Assembly: GCA_965368335.1 (NCBI GenBank)
Contig: CBDUMN010000021.1
Span: forward strand, 1-45,768
Direction of reading: 5' to 3'
DNA from: CBDUMN01 sp965368335
Lineage (GTDB): Bacteria > Pseudomonadota > Alphaproteobacteria > Rhodospirillales > JAPHRK01
Length of the DNA stretch: 45,768 nt
The position numbers and the translations under genes are program-made. Of the stretch, positions 7,994-14,601 are shown piece after piece. The first letter of the stretch is position 1. The number at the start of each line of letters is the position of its first letter. The notes beneath the pieces are model-generated. The model was given only the letters and a program-made list of their open reading frames with translations, had not been told where the DNA came from and did not search any database.

Positions 7994-8680
7994 TTAGTGG
8001 ATCGTTCTCGAGGCGGGATGCCTGTTTTGGTCGCGAGTTTTATCCTGTTTCAAAGCGATCACTTCTTCCTTGGACAAAGCCCCATCACCATAGCCGCGCT
8101 CCCAATGGGGAAGCGCCCCTGCACGCGCGAAACTCTCAGGTAGCGCCTGACGCTGTTTTTCGGGCAACGACGAAACGCCCGCCGCAACATCGGCCAATGG
8201 CGTCATTGCTTGCGGCGCCGTCTCATCAGTAGAAAGCGGTTGGTCTTGCTTGGTTGGCTGCGCCGATTGTACGGCACGGACGACGAGCCCGACGAAACGC
8301 TCCACCAAACCACCCAGCTCCCAAATCTGTTGCTTGAAAGCTTCCCATCGTCCCATTGGCAACCCAAGTTGAGCACTTCCCTCCGCTTCCTTGCGATTGC
8401 GCACGCGGATGTTGCGCACTTCATCGAGCAGGGCAACGCCGTCTCCGTGCTTGCGCATATAATCGCGCCGGTCGGTAACCGGAAACGAGGGATGAAAATG
8501 GAAAGCCGTCAACGCCTTATTGTCGCCATGCCAGGAGGTGAAAGCCACAACTTCTTCCTCCCTCAGATCATGCTTGCGAATAACCATGGGCGAAGCCGCC
8601 ATACCGCGCTTGATAACGCGCGCACCGTCTTCATAGACCTGAGTAAACTCGATAAAGTTGATGGCGTCGTTTTCCGGCAT
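7994..8680 (-). CDS. unrecognised protein, intact member of a duplicated pair
   Basis: A 228-aa protein from the ATG at 8680, chosen because GGAGG lies at 8690-8686 (an upstream ATG at 8710 has none). The N-terminal 65 residues (INFIEFTQVYEDG, RGMAASPMVI, VVAFTSWHG, FHFHPSFPVTDRRDYMRKHG) are the part shared with the degraded neighbour. They suggest a compact beta-rich domain with a conserved FHFHP...RRDYMRKH block. A central amphipathic stretch (about 108-130, WEAFKQQIWELGGLVERFVG) and a polar Gln/Pro-rich tail follow. No signal peptide or membrane span is evident. I do not recognise the family and assign no function. Confidence 0.7.
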   Translation of the reverse strand: MPENDAINFIEFTQVYEDGARVIKRGMAASPMVIRKHDLREEEVVAFTSWHGDNKALTAFHFHPSFPVTDRRDYMRKHGDGVALLDEVRNIRVRNRKEAEGSAQLGLPMGRWEAFKQQIWELGGLVERFVGLVVRAVQSAQPTKQDQPLSTDETAPQAMTPLADVAAGVSSLPEKQRQALPESFARAGALPHWERGYGDGALSKEEVIALKQDKTRDQNRHPASRTIH

Positions 8681-8887
8681 CGAATCCTCCAGAAACGGAA
8701 CGGACCTCATTGTGACTCAAGGGTCGCCCAACCCGAAGGAGGATTGCTAGGAACGTTCTCAATCAATCGGATCGAATTCCGGGATGTTTCTAGAATTCCC
8801 AGGTTTCCAGGCCCTAAAGAATCGGCGCTCCTAACTTAAGGAAAATAAGCACTTGTGGATAAATCGTCCGACGCCGCTCATCTCTGC

Positions 8888-8916
8888 TTGCACTTGGGCA
8901 ACCAGCCGAATAGGCT
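8888..8916 (+). promoter_or_regulatory. possible promoter ahead of the tRNA-Leu 5' half
   Basis: TTGCAC (8888-8893), 17-bp spacer and TAGGCT (8911-8916), followed by a GC-rich discriminator, 28 bp before the truncated tRNA-Leu sequence. The placement suits a stable-RNA promoter, but the -10 match is modest. Confidence 0.35.
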
Positions 8917-8943
8917 CTGCGCGCTCGGCATTCGCTAAGCCCC

Positions 8944-8982
8944 GCGGGCGTGGTGAAATTGGTAAACACAACGGACTTAAAA
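8944..8982 (+). pseudogene. 5' half of a tRNA-Leu(UAA)
   Basis: Acceptor 5' strand GCGGGCG, D-arm sequence and anticodon 5' stem ACGGA followed by the complete seven-base loop CTTAAAA (8976-8982). The sequence then departs from any tRNA; no 3' half follows directly. Its stem ACGGA pairs perfectly with TCCGT of the separated 3' half at 10672-10726, and the two halves together would make an 87-nt tRNA, the same length as the intact copy between them. It is not functional as it stands. Bases 8979-9019 may instead be the start of a decayed intron, since ACTTAAGTTA occurs here and in the intact intron, 18 nt after the exon end in both. Confidence 0.85.
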
Positions 8983-9178
8983 GGGTAAAAAATCGACTTA
9001 AGTTATTGATTTTATTGACTTTTTTCAGGTACAGTCGCGGTACAGTTTGCACAGTTTAAAAGTCTGTTAGGTTTACCCAATATACTCCGTGTCTGTTGCG
9101 TCTACCAATTTAACTAGGCGCAGGAAAACAACTAACTTGAGTTAGCGAAAAAAATTCGCATACTTCGGCGTTCCAAGT
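8983..9178. other. AT-rich spacer with phased direct repeats
   Basis: No gene. It contains GGTACAGT at 9028-9035 and 9039-9046 and a related GCACAGT at 9049-9055, spaced about one helical turn apart, and the dyad CTAACT-TG-AGTTAG near 9132-9145. TTGAGT (9137-9142) and ATACTT (9160-9165) with a 17-bp spacer could be the promoter of the intact tRNA-Leu. The phased repeats resemble arm or accessory-protein sites at ends of integrated elements; that is inference. Confidence 0.4.
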
Positions 9179-9511
9179 GCGGGCGTGGTGAAATCGGTAT
9201 ACACAGCAGACTTGGTGCATAAAACGAGTAACTTAAGTTACTCGTTTATATTGAGTGCCCTAGTGGAAACGCTGGGAGTAGAACTGCTCAAATTCGGGGA
9301 AACCTTAACAGTTCGGCTGATGGCAATCCCGAGCGAAGCCCGAGAAATCGGGAACGTGTAGAGACTTGACGGGCAGCACCTAAATCCTTTGGGACAGGGT
9401 GAAGAGAAAGTCCAGACCACAAACGCCAAATGGCGGCGGTGAAAACCGTAGAGGGTATGAAAATCTGCCGACCGCAAGGTCTTGCCGGTTCAAGTCCGGC
9501 CGCCCGCACCA
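9179..9511 (+). tRNA. tRNA-Leu (UAA) with group I intron
   Basis: A complete tRNA-Leu in two exons, 9179-9213 and 9460-9511 (87 nt including the encoded CCA). Acceptor GCGGGCG/CGCCCGC, anticodon stem GCAGA/TCTGC, loop CTTAAAA giving anticodon UAA, variable arm with GACC/GGTC stem, T arm CCGG-TTCAAGT-CCGG. The intron lies between U34 and A35, the same position as the well-known cyanobacterial and plastid tRNA-Leu(UAA) introns. It is the only intact UAA-reading tRNA in the window and presumably decodes UUA and UUG. Its stem and variable arm differ from those of the two broken copies on either side. Confidence 0.93.
9214..9459 (+). ncRNA. group I intron (IC3-like), self-splicing
   Basis: 246 nt without an ORF. 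P1: exon ACTT (9210-9213) pairs with GAGT (9253-9256), giving the required U-G pair at the 5' splice site. A 26-bp perfect palindrome (9222-9247) fills the P1/P2 region. P4: TCGGG (9294-9298) with CCCGA (9328-9332). P7: GACTT (9363-9367) with AAGTC (9408-9412), within R element GACTTGACGGGCAGCACC and S element AAGAGAAAGTCC. The last intron base is G (9459). The order and sequence of these core elements follow the Anabaena tRNA-Leu intron, of nearly equal length. Catalysis uses external guanosine and needs no protein in this class. Confidence 0.92.
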
Positions 9512-9605
9512 TCTTCCTCATATCCCCCACATATTGCTAAGGTGGCATTAACCATAGAGCCGCTACTGTTAGTCGAGCCACATAGTATTAGGGGGGGGGA
9601 AAGAC

Positions 9606-10508
9606 ATGGGAACGCTCGACTTTAGAGAGTTTTCTGACGAGTTCGTTTTTTATTTTGGTGGCGAACCAAACGAGATACATGCTCGGACGCTTACAAACTC
9701 GCTCAACCACCTAATAAACACCCTAGAACTTATCAACGACCATATAGAACCAGGGTCTGATATCCAGGTATTTGCTCATGCTACCGCGTCCGGTAGTTTC
9801 AAAATCAAACTGAGCAAGAAGCAGAGAAAACTACTGAAGAATGCCTGGAAAGATGCCAAATCTGTAGGTTTGATGGTTTTGGCTGCTGTCATCGCTACAA
9901 AACTTTCTAGCGCAGAACAAAAAGTTGAAAATCACTATCACATTAGTGGCGATGTCATCATTGTTCAGCACAATGAAGTGAAAGTAGTTCTACCCAAAGA
10001 AGCCCAAAAAGCACTCGACAATGTCTATGCCGATGAAAGAGTAGATTCTGAATTATCGGAGTCATTTACTGTCCTCCTAAGCGATGAACGGATAACAGGC
10101 TTTGGCATTACAAAAGAACTAACAGATGAAGTCCCATTTGCCCATATAGGTCGAAACTATTTTGGCGTACTATCTACCCGAAAAAACCCAGAAGAAACTG
10201 GCGAACGCAAAGTTGATTCAAATGAAGAACTTCAGATTCTGAAAGCAGTGTTTGAAAGAGGGCGTAGGAAATGGCAATTCATTAGAAAGGGAGCCAAAGT
10301 CTCAGCACCAATACTTGATGTGTCTTTTTACGACCGCCTTGCTGAGAGAGACGTCATCCTTGGCGATGGAGATACCCTTGTAGTCATGCTGAGAACCCAT
10401 CAGATTTGGAACGACCTCATTGGAGTTTGGGTCGACGATCATTACGAAGTAATCAAAGTTTTTGAACATCATAAGCGAATGAAACAGACTGCACTTGATA
10501 TCGATTGA
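9606..10508 (+). CDS. unrecognised island protein
   Basis: A 300-aa protein, visibly AT-richer in codon use than its neighbours. It has an N-terminal acidic part (about 1-60), a GSFKIKLSKKQRKLLK segment, one hydrophobic stretch (about 88-102, VGLMVLAAVIATKL) that could span or dock to a membrane, and a longer soluble C-terminal region. No catalytic motif or named domain is recognised. It is the only gene between the broken tRNA-Leu halves, so it is the likely cargo of whatever created the island. Such orphan genes beside tRNAs are often phage- or defence-related, but nothing in the sequence shows this. A run of nine G overlaps its ribosome binding site. Confidence 0.72.
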   Translation: MGTLDFREFSDEFVFYFGGEPNEIHARTLTNSLNHLINTLELINDHIEPGSDIQVFAHATASGSFKIKLSKKQRKLLKNAWKDAKSVGLMVLAAVIATKLSSAEQKVENHYHISGDVIIVQHNEVKVVLPKEAQKALDNVYADERVDSELSESFTVLLSDERITGFGITKELTDEVPFAHIGRNYFGVLSTRKNPEETGERKVDSNEELQILKAVFERGRRKWQFIRKGAKVSAPILDVSFYDRLAERDVILGDGDTLVVMLRTHQIWNDLIGVWVDDHYEVIKVFEHHKRMKQTALDID

Positions 10509-10542
10509 TTAAGCCCCAAGCGCGACACTCTATGAAGCAGTT

Positions 10543-10563
10543 AATTTGGTAAACACAACAGAC
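10543..10563 (+). pseudogene. decayed tRNA-Leu 5' fragment
   Basis: A 21-base stretch (AATTTGGTAAACACAACAGAC) close to the D arm and anticodon 5' strand of the tRNA-Leu half at 8958-8976. The acceptor part upstream is scrambled and the anticodon is lost. It precedes the intact 3' half by about 110 bp. Confidence 0.5.
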
Positions 10564-10671
10564 AATAAACTCCTCATGTTTCTTTTATTTTCAATAACTT
10601 ATAAAGAAGCGACACAGAACCATTCACACCCCATACACAACTCATTGAAAATACAAAAAAAACATAAAAAT

Positions 10672-10726
10672 CTTAAAATCCGTCGGCTTTACGGCCTTGC
10701 CGGTTCAAGTCCGGCCGCCCGCACCA
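10672..10726 (+). pseudogene. 3' half of a tRNA-Leu(UAA)
   Basis: It begins with the anticodon loop CTTAAAA (10672-10678), then TCCGT stem, variable arm, T arm and acceptor CGCCCGC with encoded ACCA. The last 31 bases equal the end of the intact tRNA-Leu (9481-9511), while the stem and variable arm differ and instead complement the 5' half at 8944-8982. The upstream sequence is AT-rich and not tRNA-like. It cannot fold to a tRNA alone. Confidence 0.85.
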
Positions 10727-10983
10727 CCTTTCTCCCGGTTCGTTTTTTCCTTTGCGAACTCGGCCTCACCGTTGGGCATCAGGTAGAGGACGATGGCGCG
10801 ACTGTCGGCAACGGCTTAGGGTCAAGCATTTCCTTGAAAGCAGATAGAAACATTCCAACCTCCCAATATAGTAATGGTCTTTAAAATCAACGTTTTCGTG
10901 GTATGGTGCCCGGAAAGAAACGGTGGGGCAAGAAGAAGCTCCCAAGGCACGAACTTCTTGAGGACGAAAGCGGTATTGACGGC

Positions 10984-11538
10984 ATGAGCGATTTCGACTT
11001 TAGCAGTCTTCGCTATTTACTGGTCGATGAAAGCCGCCACATGCGGCAACTAATGCGCTCGATCATCACCACCGCGGGCGGGCGGTTTTTCGCCGACGCC
11101 AACGATGGCTCCGAAGCCTTGAAAACCCTTTCTGAATTCAAAGCCGATATCATTCTCAGTGAAATCAACCTGACGCCAATGGATGGCCTTGAGATGGTGG
11201 CGGCCTTGCGCTCCAACACCAGTGACGATTTTAACGCCTTTACACCCGTCATCCTGATCACGGCGCACACCGAATATGAAACCATCATCAAAGCGCGCGA
11301 CACAGGGATTAATGAAATCCTCGCCAAGCCGGTTTCCCAAGAAGCCCTGCTCAAACGCATCATGGCCGTCGTGCGAAACCCCCGTGAATTCATCAAAGTG
11401 AAGGACTATGTCGGGCCGGACCGGCGCAGAAAGTCAGACCAGATGGGCGCCCTCAACGCACGACGCTCCAGCGACCAGCAGGAACCAACCCTGTCCGGCC
11501 CGCTCACCCAGGAACAAATCGAAGCCCTGCTCGAATAG
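10984..11538 (+). CDS. single-domain response regulator with Glu at the phosphosite
   Basis: A 184-aa CheY-like receiver (residues about 8-130) with a polar tail containing DYVGPDRRRK, common in alphaproteobacterial stand-alone regulators. The acidic pair is D15/E16, the conserved Thr is T93 (LITAHT) and the Lys is K115 (LAKPVS). The phosphoacceptor position, in IILSEINLTPMDGLE, is Glu60 rather than Asp. Aspartyl phosphorylation is therefore not possible at the usual site, and the protein may act in a fixed state. The start at 10984 fits the usual distance to the first strand; an in-frame ATG at 10903 would add a basic extension without family support. The next gene starts directly after the stop. 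Confidence 0.85.
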   Translation: MSDFDFSSLRYLLVDESRHMRQLMRSIITTAGGRFFADANDGSEALKTLSEFKADIILSEINLTPMDGLEMVAALRSNTSDDFNAFTPVILITAHTEYETIIKARDTGINEILAKPVSQEALLKRIMAVVRNPREFIKVKDYVGPDRRRKSDQMGALNARRSSDQQEPTLSGPLTQEQIEALLE

Positions 11539-11748
11539 ATGAATACCGTTTTTCTCAAAAACCGAAGTTTCTGGAACAGGCTAGGCTATATCCTCACCGC
11601 CCTTTGGATTGCCTTCGTACTTCTGGCAACGGAGGGCAATAGCGAAGCCCCATTGTTCAGCACCATTTTTCTAGTGCCTTTGGGGCTTTGGCTCATCATT
11701 ATTGTTTTAATACGGTATTTCGAAAATACCGCTCCCCCTCGCCAATAG
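11539..11748 (+). CDS. small two-span membrane protein
   Basis: 69 aa with two hydrophobic helices (about 15-30, LGYILTALWIAFVLLA, and 42-61, TIFLVPLGLWLIIIVLIRYF). Its ATG follows the response regulator stop codon with no gap, so the two are probably cotranscribed. No family is recognised. It might be a membrane partner of the regulator, which is inference only. Confidence 0.6.
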   Translation: MNTVFLKNRSFWNRLGYILTALWIAFVLLATEGNSEAPLFSTIFLVPLGLWLIIIVLIRYFENTAPPRQ

Positions 11749-11814
11749 ATTATTGGCTAGCTCTTAGCTCCAAAATCGTCTAAGCACTTTTTGTCCCAAA
11801 TTTTGGTATGAACA

Positions 11815-12651
11815 ATGGGTATTTACACCGACTTTGCACTTAGACTTTCCCAGCACATCCTAAAAAGTGCATTGAAAGGTAAAGCTTCTTCCTCGTTTAG
11901 TGCCAATAATTTGCGGCGTTTCAAGAAAATTCGTGGTATGTGCGAGCGTGAACAACGGCGTTTTATGACGCATAGCGCAATCGATGAACTTGGCCCCAAA
12001 GTTCAAATGGGCCCATTCAAAGGGATGCTTCTTCAAGAAAAAGAGTCTTGGGGCGAAGGGGATACTCTCCCGAAAATTCTTGGCACCTATGAAGCTGAAC
12101 TAGCTCCCATTTTTATAGCCTTGAAAGACATTCCATTTCAGAGACTAATCAACATTGGCTGTGCCGAAGGATACTTTACTGTAGGCTGCGCATTAGCGCT
12201 GAATATTGATGAAGTTATCGCAGTCGATTTAGACTCTAAAGCTCTACAACTATGCGAAGAAAACAAAAAAAATAATGAAGTGGACACGACTTTTCATTTT
12301 CAGTCATCTATTTCATCGGAACATTTACAGTCAATCTTATCTGATTATCCCAAATCTTTAGTCCTTTGCGATTGCGAGGGCTACGAGAAAACGCTTTTGG
12401 GAAGTTTGGATACAAGCGCGGCAAAAGAGTCTCACTTCATCGTAGAGTGCCACGATTTTGTCGATCCCGAAATCACCCCCCTCCTGAAAAGTAAATTTCA
12501 GACATCACATAATGTTCAGATAATTCAGGAATCTGAAAGAGACCCCAATCAAATTGAATTTCTAAGAAATTATGATAGTGGAGACCGCTGGTTAGCTATC
12601 AGCGAAAACCGCCCAGAAACCATGCATTGGCTGATTGCCACACCACGATAA
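11815..12651 (+). CDS. FkbM-like SAM-dependent methyltransferase
   Basis: A 278-aa protein with a C-terminal Rossmann methyltransferase domain (about 105-235). Motif I is LINIGCAEGYFTVGCALA, then VIAVDLDSKALQLCEENKK, and LVLCDCEGYEKTLL resembles the FkbM-type DVEGYE motif. The first 100 residues are basic and unplaced. Codon use is clearly AT-richer than in the flanking cinA-argJ block, suggesting recent acquisition, perhaps with the nearby tRNA-Leu island. FkbM-type enzymes often methylate sugars or lipids; the substrate here is unknown. It ends close to the convergent membrane gene. Confidence 0.75.
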   Translation: MGIYTDFALRLSQHILKSALKGKASSSFSANNLRRFKKIRGMCEREQRRFMTHSAIDELGPKVQMGPFKGMLLQEKESWGEGDTLPKILGTYEAELAPIFIALKDIPFQRLINIGCAEGYFTVGCALALNIDEVIAVDLDSKALQLCEENKKNNEVDTTFHFQSSISSEHLQSILSDYPKSLVLCDCEGYEKTLLGSLDTSAAKESHFIVECHDFVDPEITPLLKSKFQTSHNVQIIQESERDPNQIEFLRNYDSGDRWLAISENRPETMHWLIATPR

Positions 12652-12664
12652 GTATTTTTTAATA

Positions 12665-12910
12665 CTATTCATCCCGCTCTTCACCCAGGCTCATGATGCC
12701 GACGCCCATTCCGAGGCTACCGAAGGTGACGAACAACCCAAAGAACATGAGAAGGGTCCAGAGCCACCCTTCGGGGGAGCGTTCGATCATCGTGCCGATA
12801 CCCCGAAAATCGAAACGCAGAATCATCCAGCCGATAATGAAACCAACCACCGACCCATAAAACAGATGGGTCATCAAGAACTTGAAAGCATGTTTTTCAA
12901 AGTTCTGCAA
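12665..12910 (-). CDS. small membrane protein downstream of cinA-like gene
   Basis: 81 aa with two predicted spans (about 15-31, FYGSVVGFIIGWMILRF, and 48-74, a Gly/Leu-rich stretch) and an acidic tail. It starts five bases after the cinA-like stop, so it is probably the last gene of that minus-strand unit. No family is recognised. Confidence 0.6.
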   Translation of the reverse strand: MQNFEKHAFKFLMTHLFYGSVVGFIIGWMILRFDFRGIGTMIERSPEGWLWTLLMFFGLFVTFGSLGMGVGIMSLGEERDE

Positions 12911-12915
12911 GCCGG

Positions 12916-13671
12916 TCAGATCCTCTCGCCATCGATGGGTTCGCCGCCTAAGTCCCTCACCAACTGATTAACTGCCTCTACCGCCCCATCTACCTCACTT
13001 AACCGTGTCCCGCGCACCACGACACTGACGCCAAACTTTCCGCCACGGTAATAAGGGTAGCTGCCGAGACTGAGATTGGGATGGCGCTCCTGCACCGCAC
13101 CCAGACCGGCGGCTAAATCGCCTTCCATGACAAAGCTGGAAACCGTTCGCGATAGAACCGGTTCCCCCCCCACCAACTCACCTTTAAAACTCTCGAACAT
13201 GGCCTCAACGATCATTGGCACGCCGGCCATGACAAAAACGTTCTCGACCCTGAAACCAGGCGCTGCGCTGACCGGATTGTCGATCAATCGAGCGCCTTTA
13301 GGCACATGGGCCATCTTGAGCCGTGCTTCATTCAGATGATCCGCGCCATAGCGCTCGATCAATTTTCGGTGCGCTTCCGAGTCCAACACCAGAGGGAGCT
13401 GGAAGAGATCGGCAATGGCCTGAGCGGTGATGTCATCGTGGGTAGGGCCGATTCCCCCAGTGGTAAAGACGTAATCGTAGGTTTCGCGGCAAGCCCCAAC
13501 CACCGCCTGAATGGTCGCGCTATCGTCGGCAATCACCCGCGCTTCTTTTAAACGCACCCCAACGTCGGTCAGCCCCTTAGCGAGAAAGTTAATGTTGACG
13601 TCTTTAGTGCGTCCTGAGAGCACCTCATCGCCGATGACGATAACGGCAGCTGTGACGACCCGATCATTCAT
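12916..13671 (-). CDS. CinA N-terminal-type (MoaB/Mog fold) protein
   Basis: A 251-aa protein of the CinA-like/molybdopterin-binding fold family. Seen: VVTAAVIVIGDEVLSGRTKDVN at the N-terminus (the MoaB-type GDE strand), YDYVFTTGGIGPTHDDITAQA around residue 70-85, and a C-terminal subdomain with SLGSYPYYRGGKFGVSVVVRG. Two-domain CinA proteins also carry a nicotinamide-nucleotide deamidase domain (PncC), missing here. Related N-terminal domains have ADP-ribose pyrophosphatase activity in some species; for this protein that is inference. Its ATG directly follows the stop of a 30-aa gene. Confidence 0.85.
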   Translation of the reverse strand: MNDRVVTAAVIVIGDEVLSGRTKDVNINFLAKGLTDVGVRLKEARVIADDSATIQAVVGACRETYDYVFTTGGIGPTHDDITAQAIADLFQLPLVLDSEAHRKLIERYGADHLNEARLKMAHVPKGARLIDNPVSAAPGFRVENVFVMAGVPMIVEAMFESFKGELVGGEPVLSRTVSSFVMEGDLAAGLGAVQERHPNLSLGSYPYYRGGKFGVSVVVRGTRLSEVDGAVEAVNQLVRDLGGEPIDGERI

Positions 13672-13764
13672 CTAAAAATTTGCAAACCTGTGATAAACGA
13701 GGAAGCCGAGCAAGAGCGTGTTCACCACCAGCGCGGCTAAAAGAATTTTGTGCTTCAGCGGCAT
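13672..13764 (-). CDS. 30-aa single-span membrane peptide
   Basis: ATG at 13764, stop TAG at 13674-13672. The peptide MPLKHKILLAALVVNTLLLG is followed by FLVYHRFANF: a short basic N-terminus and one clear membrane helix. The stop touches the ATG of the cinA-like gene, and AGGA lies eight bases before its own start, so it fits in the operon without overlap. It may be a real small protein or a leader that couples translation; no family is recognised. Confidence 0.5.
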   Translation of the reverse strand: MPLKHKILLAALVVNTLLLGFLVYHRFANF

Positions 13765-13776
13765 GATCTCAAGTCC

Positions 13777-14121
13777 TTAATGATCCGAGTGGTGAATAAT
13801 TTTATCGCGCATTCCGGTGGGATATTCCAGGCCTTCGGCAGTCACGATCACCGCCACAGGATATTGGGACTTAACCAACCCCTTACGCTCCAGAACCTTC
13901 CAAACCCCTTCATTGCTGAACCCGGAAGCATCTTTCGCCATGACCACGCCCTCGCCCACATGAAAATGGTTGCCGTGCGGCTGGGGTAGCCAAGCGAGCA
14001 TAACCTCGCCGGTTTCATCGTTTTTCGTCGAAGTCGCTGGCGATTTCGCCAATTCTTGAAACAGGGTCAGGGTTTTCAGTTGAAGTTTATTGAGCTTGAG
14101 CGGATTGATTTTTGTCGGCAT
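13777..14121 (-). CDS. conserved-looking 114-aa protein, function unknown
   Basis: A small soluble protein. The N-terminal half starts with INPLKLNKLQLKTLTLFQEL (helical), the middle has LAWLPQPHGNHFHVGEGVVM, a His-rich turn that could bind metal, and the C-terminal half looks like a winged-helix ending (GVWKVLERKGLVKS, VTAEGLEYPTGM). It sits ten bases downstream of the MutT gene and upstream of the 30-aa peptide, in one minus-strand unit. No family name is known to me. Confidence 0.65.
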   Translation of the reverse strand: MPTKINPLKLNKLQLKTLTLFQELAKSPATSTKNDETGEVMLAWLPQPHGNHFHVGEGVVMAKDASGFSNEGVWKVLERKGLVKSQYPVAVIVTAEGLEYPTGMRDKIIHHSDH

Positions 14122-14131
14122 AGCCCCCCCC

Positions 14132-14596
14132 TTAAAGGAGAAAATCTCGAACCATGGCGGCGAGATGGATGTCCGCTTTTGGTAATTCCAGATCCAGAAT
14201 GCGCTCGGGACGCACCCACTTAATCGCCTGATTTTCCATGGGTTTGATCTCGCCTTTCCATACGCGACAGGCGAAAAGCGGCATTAGCAGATGAAATTCC
14301 TCATAGGAATAGGAGGCAAAGGAAAGCGGAGCGAGGCAGCTTTCGGTAATATCAATATCAAGCTCTTCCTTAAGCTCCCGGACCAAGGCGGCTTCAGGCG
14401 TTTCACCATCATGAATCTTGCCGCCGGGAAACTCCCAGAGACCGGCCATCGACTTTCCTTCCGGTCGCCGGGCCAGCAGCACCCGCCCATCGATATCGAT
14501 CATACAGACAGCCGAAACGAAAACGACGGGAAGCTTTTTTCCCGGCGTCCGACCGTCGATGCTCATGCATCCGCTATCGGGTCCTTCAAGCGCCAT
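14132..14596 (-). CDS. mutT: NUDIX hydrolase, MutT-like
   Basis: A 154-aa NUDIX protein. The box is GGKIHDGETPEAALVRELKE followed by ELDI, matching GX5EX7REUXEE except that the usual Gly after EE is Asp. LWEFPGGK precedes it, as in 8-oxo-dGTP diphosphatases, which remove oxidised nucleotides from the pool. VSAVCMIDIDGRVLLARRPEG is the first strand pair. The ATG at 14596 lies five bases after argJ; a later ATG at 14566 is also possible. Its position right after argJ is a frequent arrangement in alphaproteobacteria. Confidence 0.88.
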   Translation of the reverse strand: MALEGPDSGCMSIDGRTPGKKLPVVFVSAVCMIDIDGRVLLARRPEGKSMAGLWEFPGGKIHDGETPEAALVRELKEELDIDITESCLAPLSFASYSYEEFHLLMPLFACRVWKGEIKPMENQAIKWVRPERILDLELPKADIHLAAMVRDFLL

Positions 14597-14601
14597 GTGC
14601 T

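Noticed and set aside
8944..10726. Trans-spliced split tRNA made from the two halves
   Set aside because: No complementary flanks able to bring the halves together were seen, and an intact tRNA-Leu(UAA) lies between them.
10546..10884. 112-aa open frame
   Set aside because: It runs through the tRNA-Leu 3' half, so it is chance coding across an RNA gene fragment.
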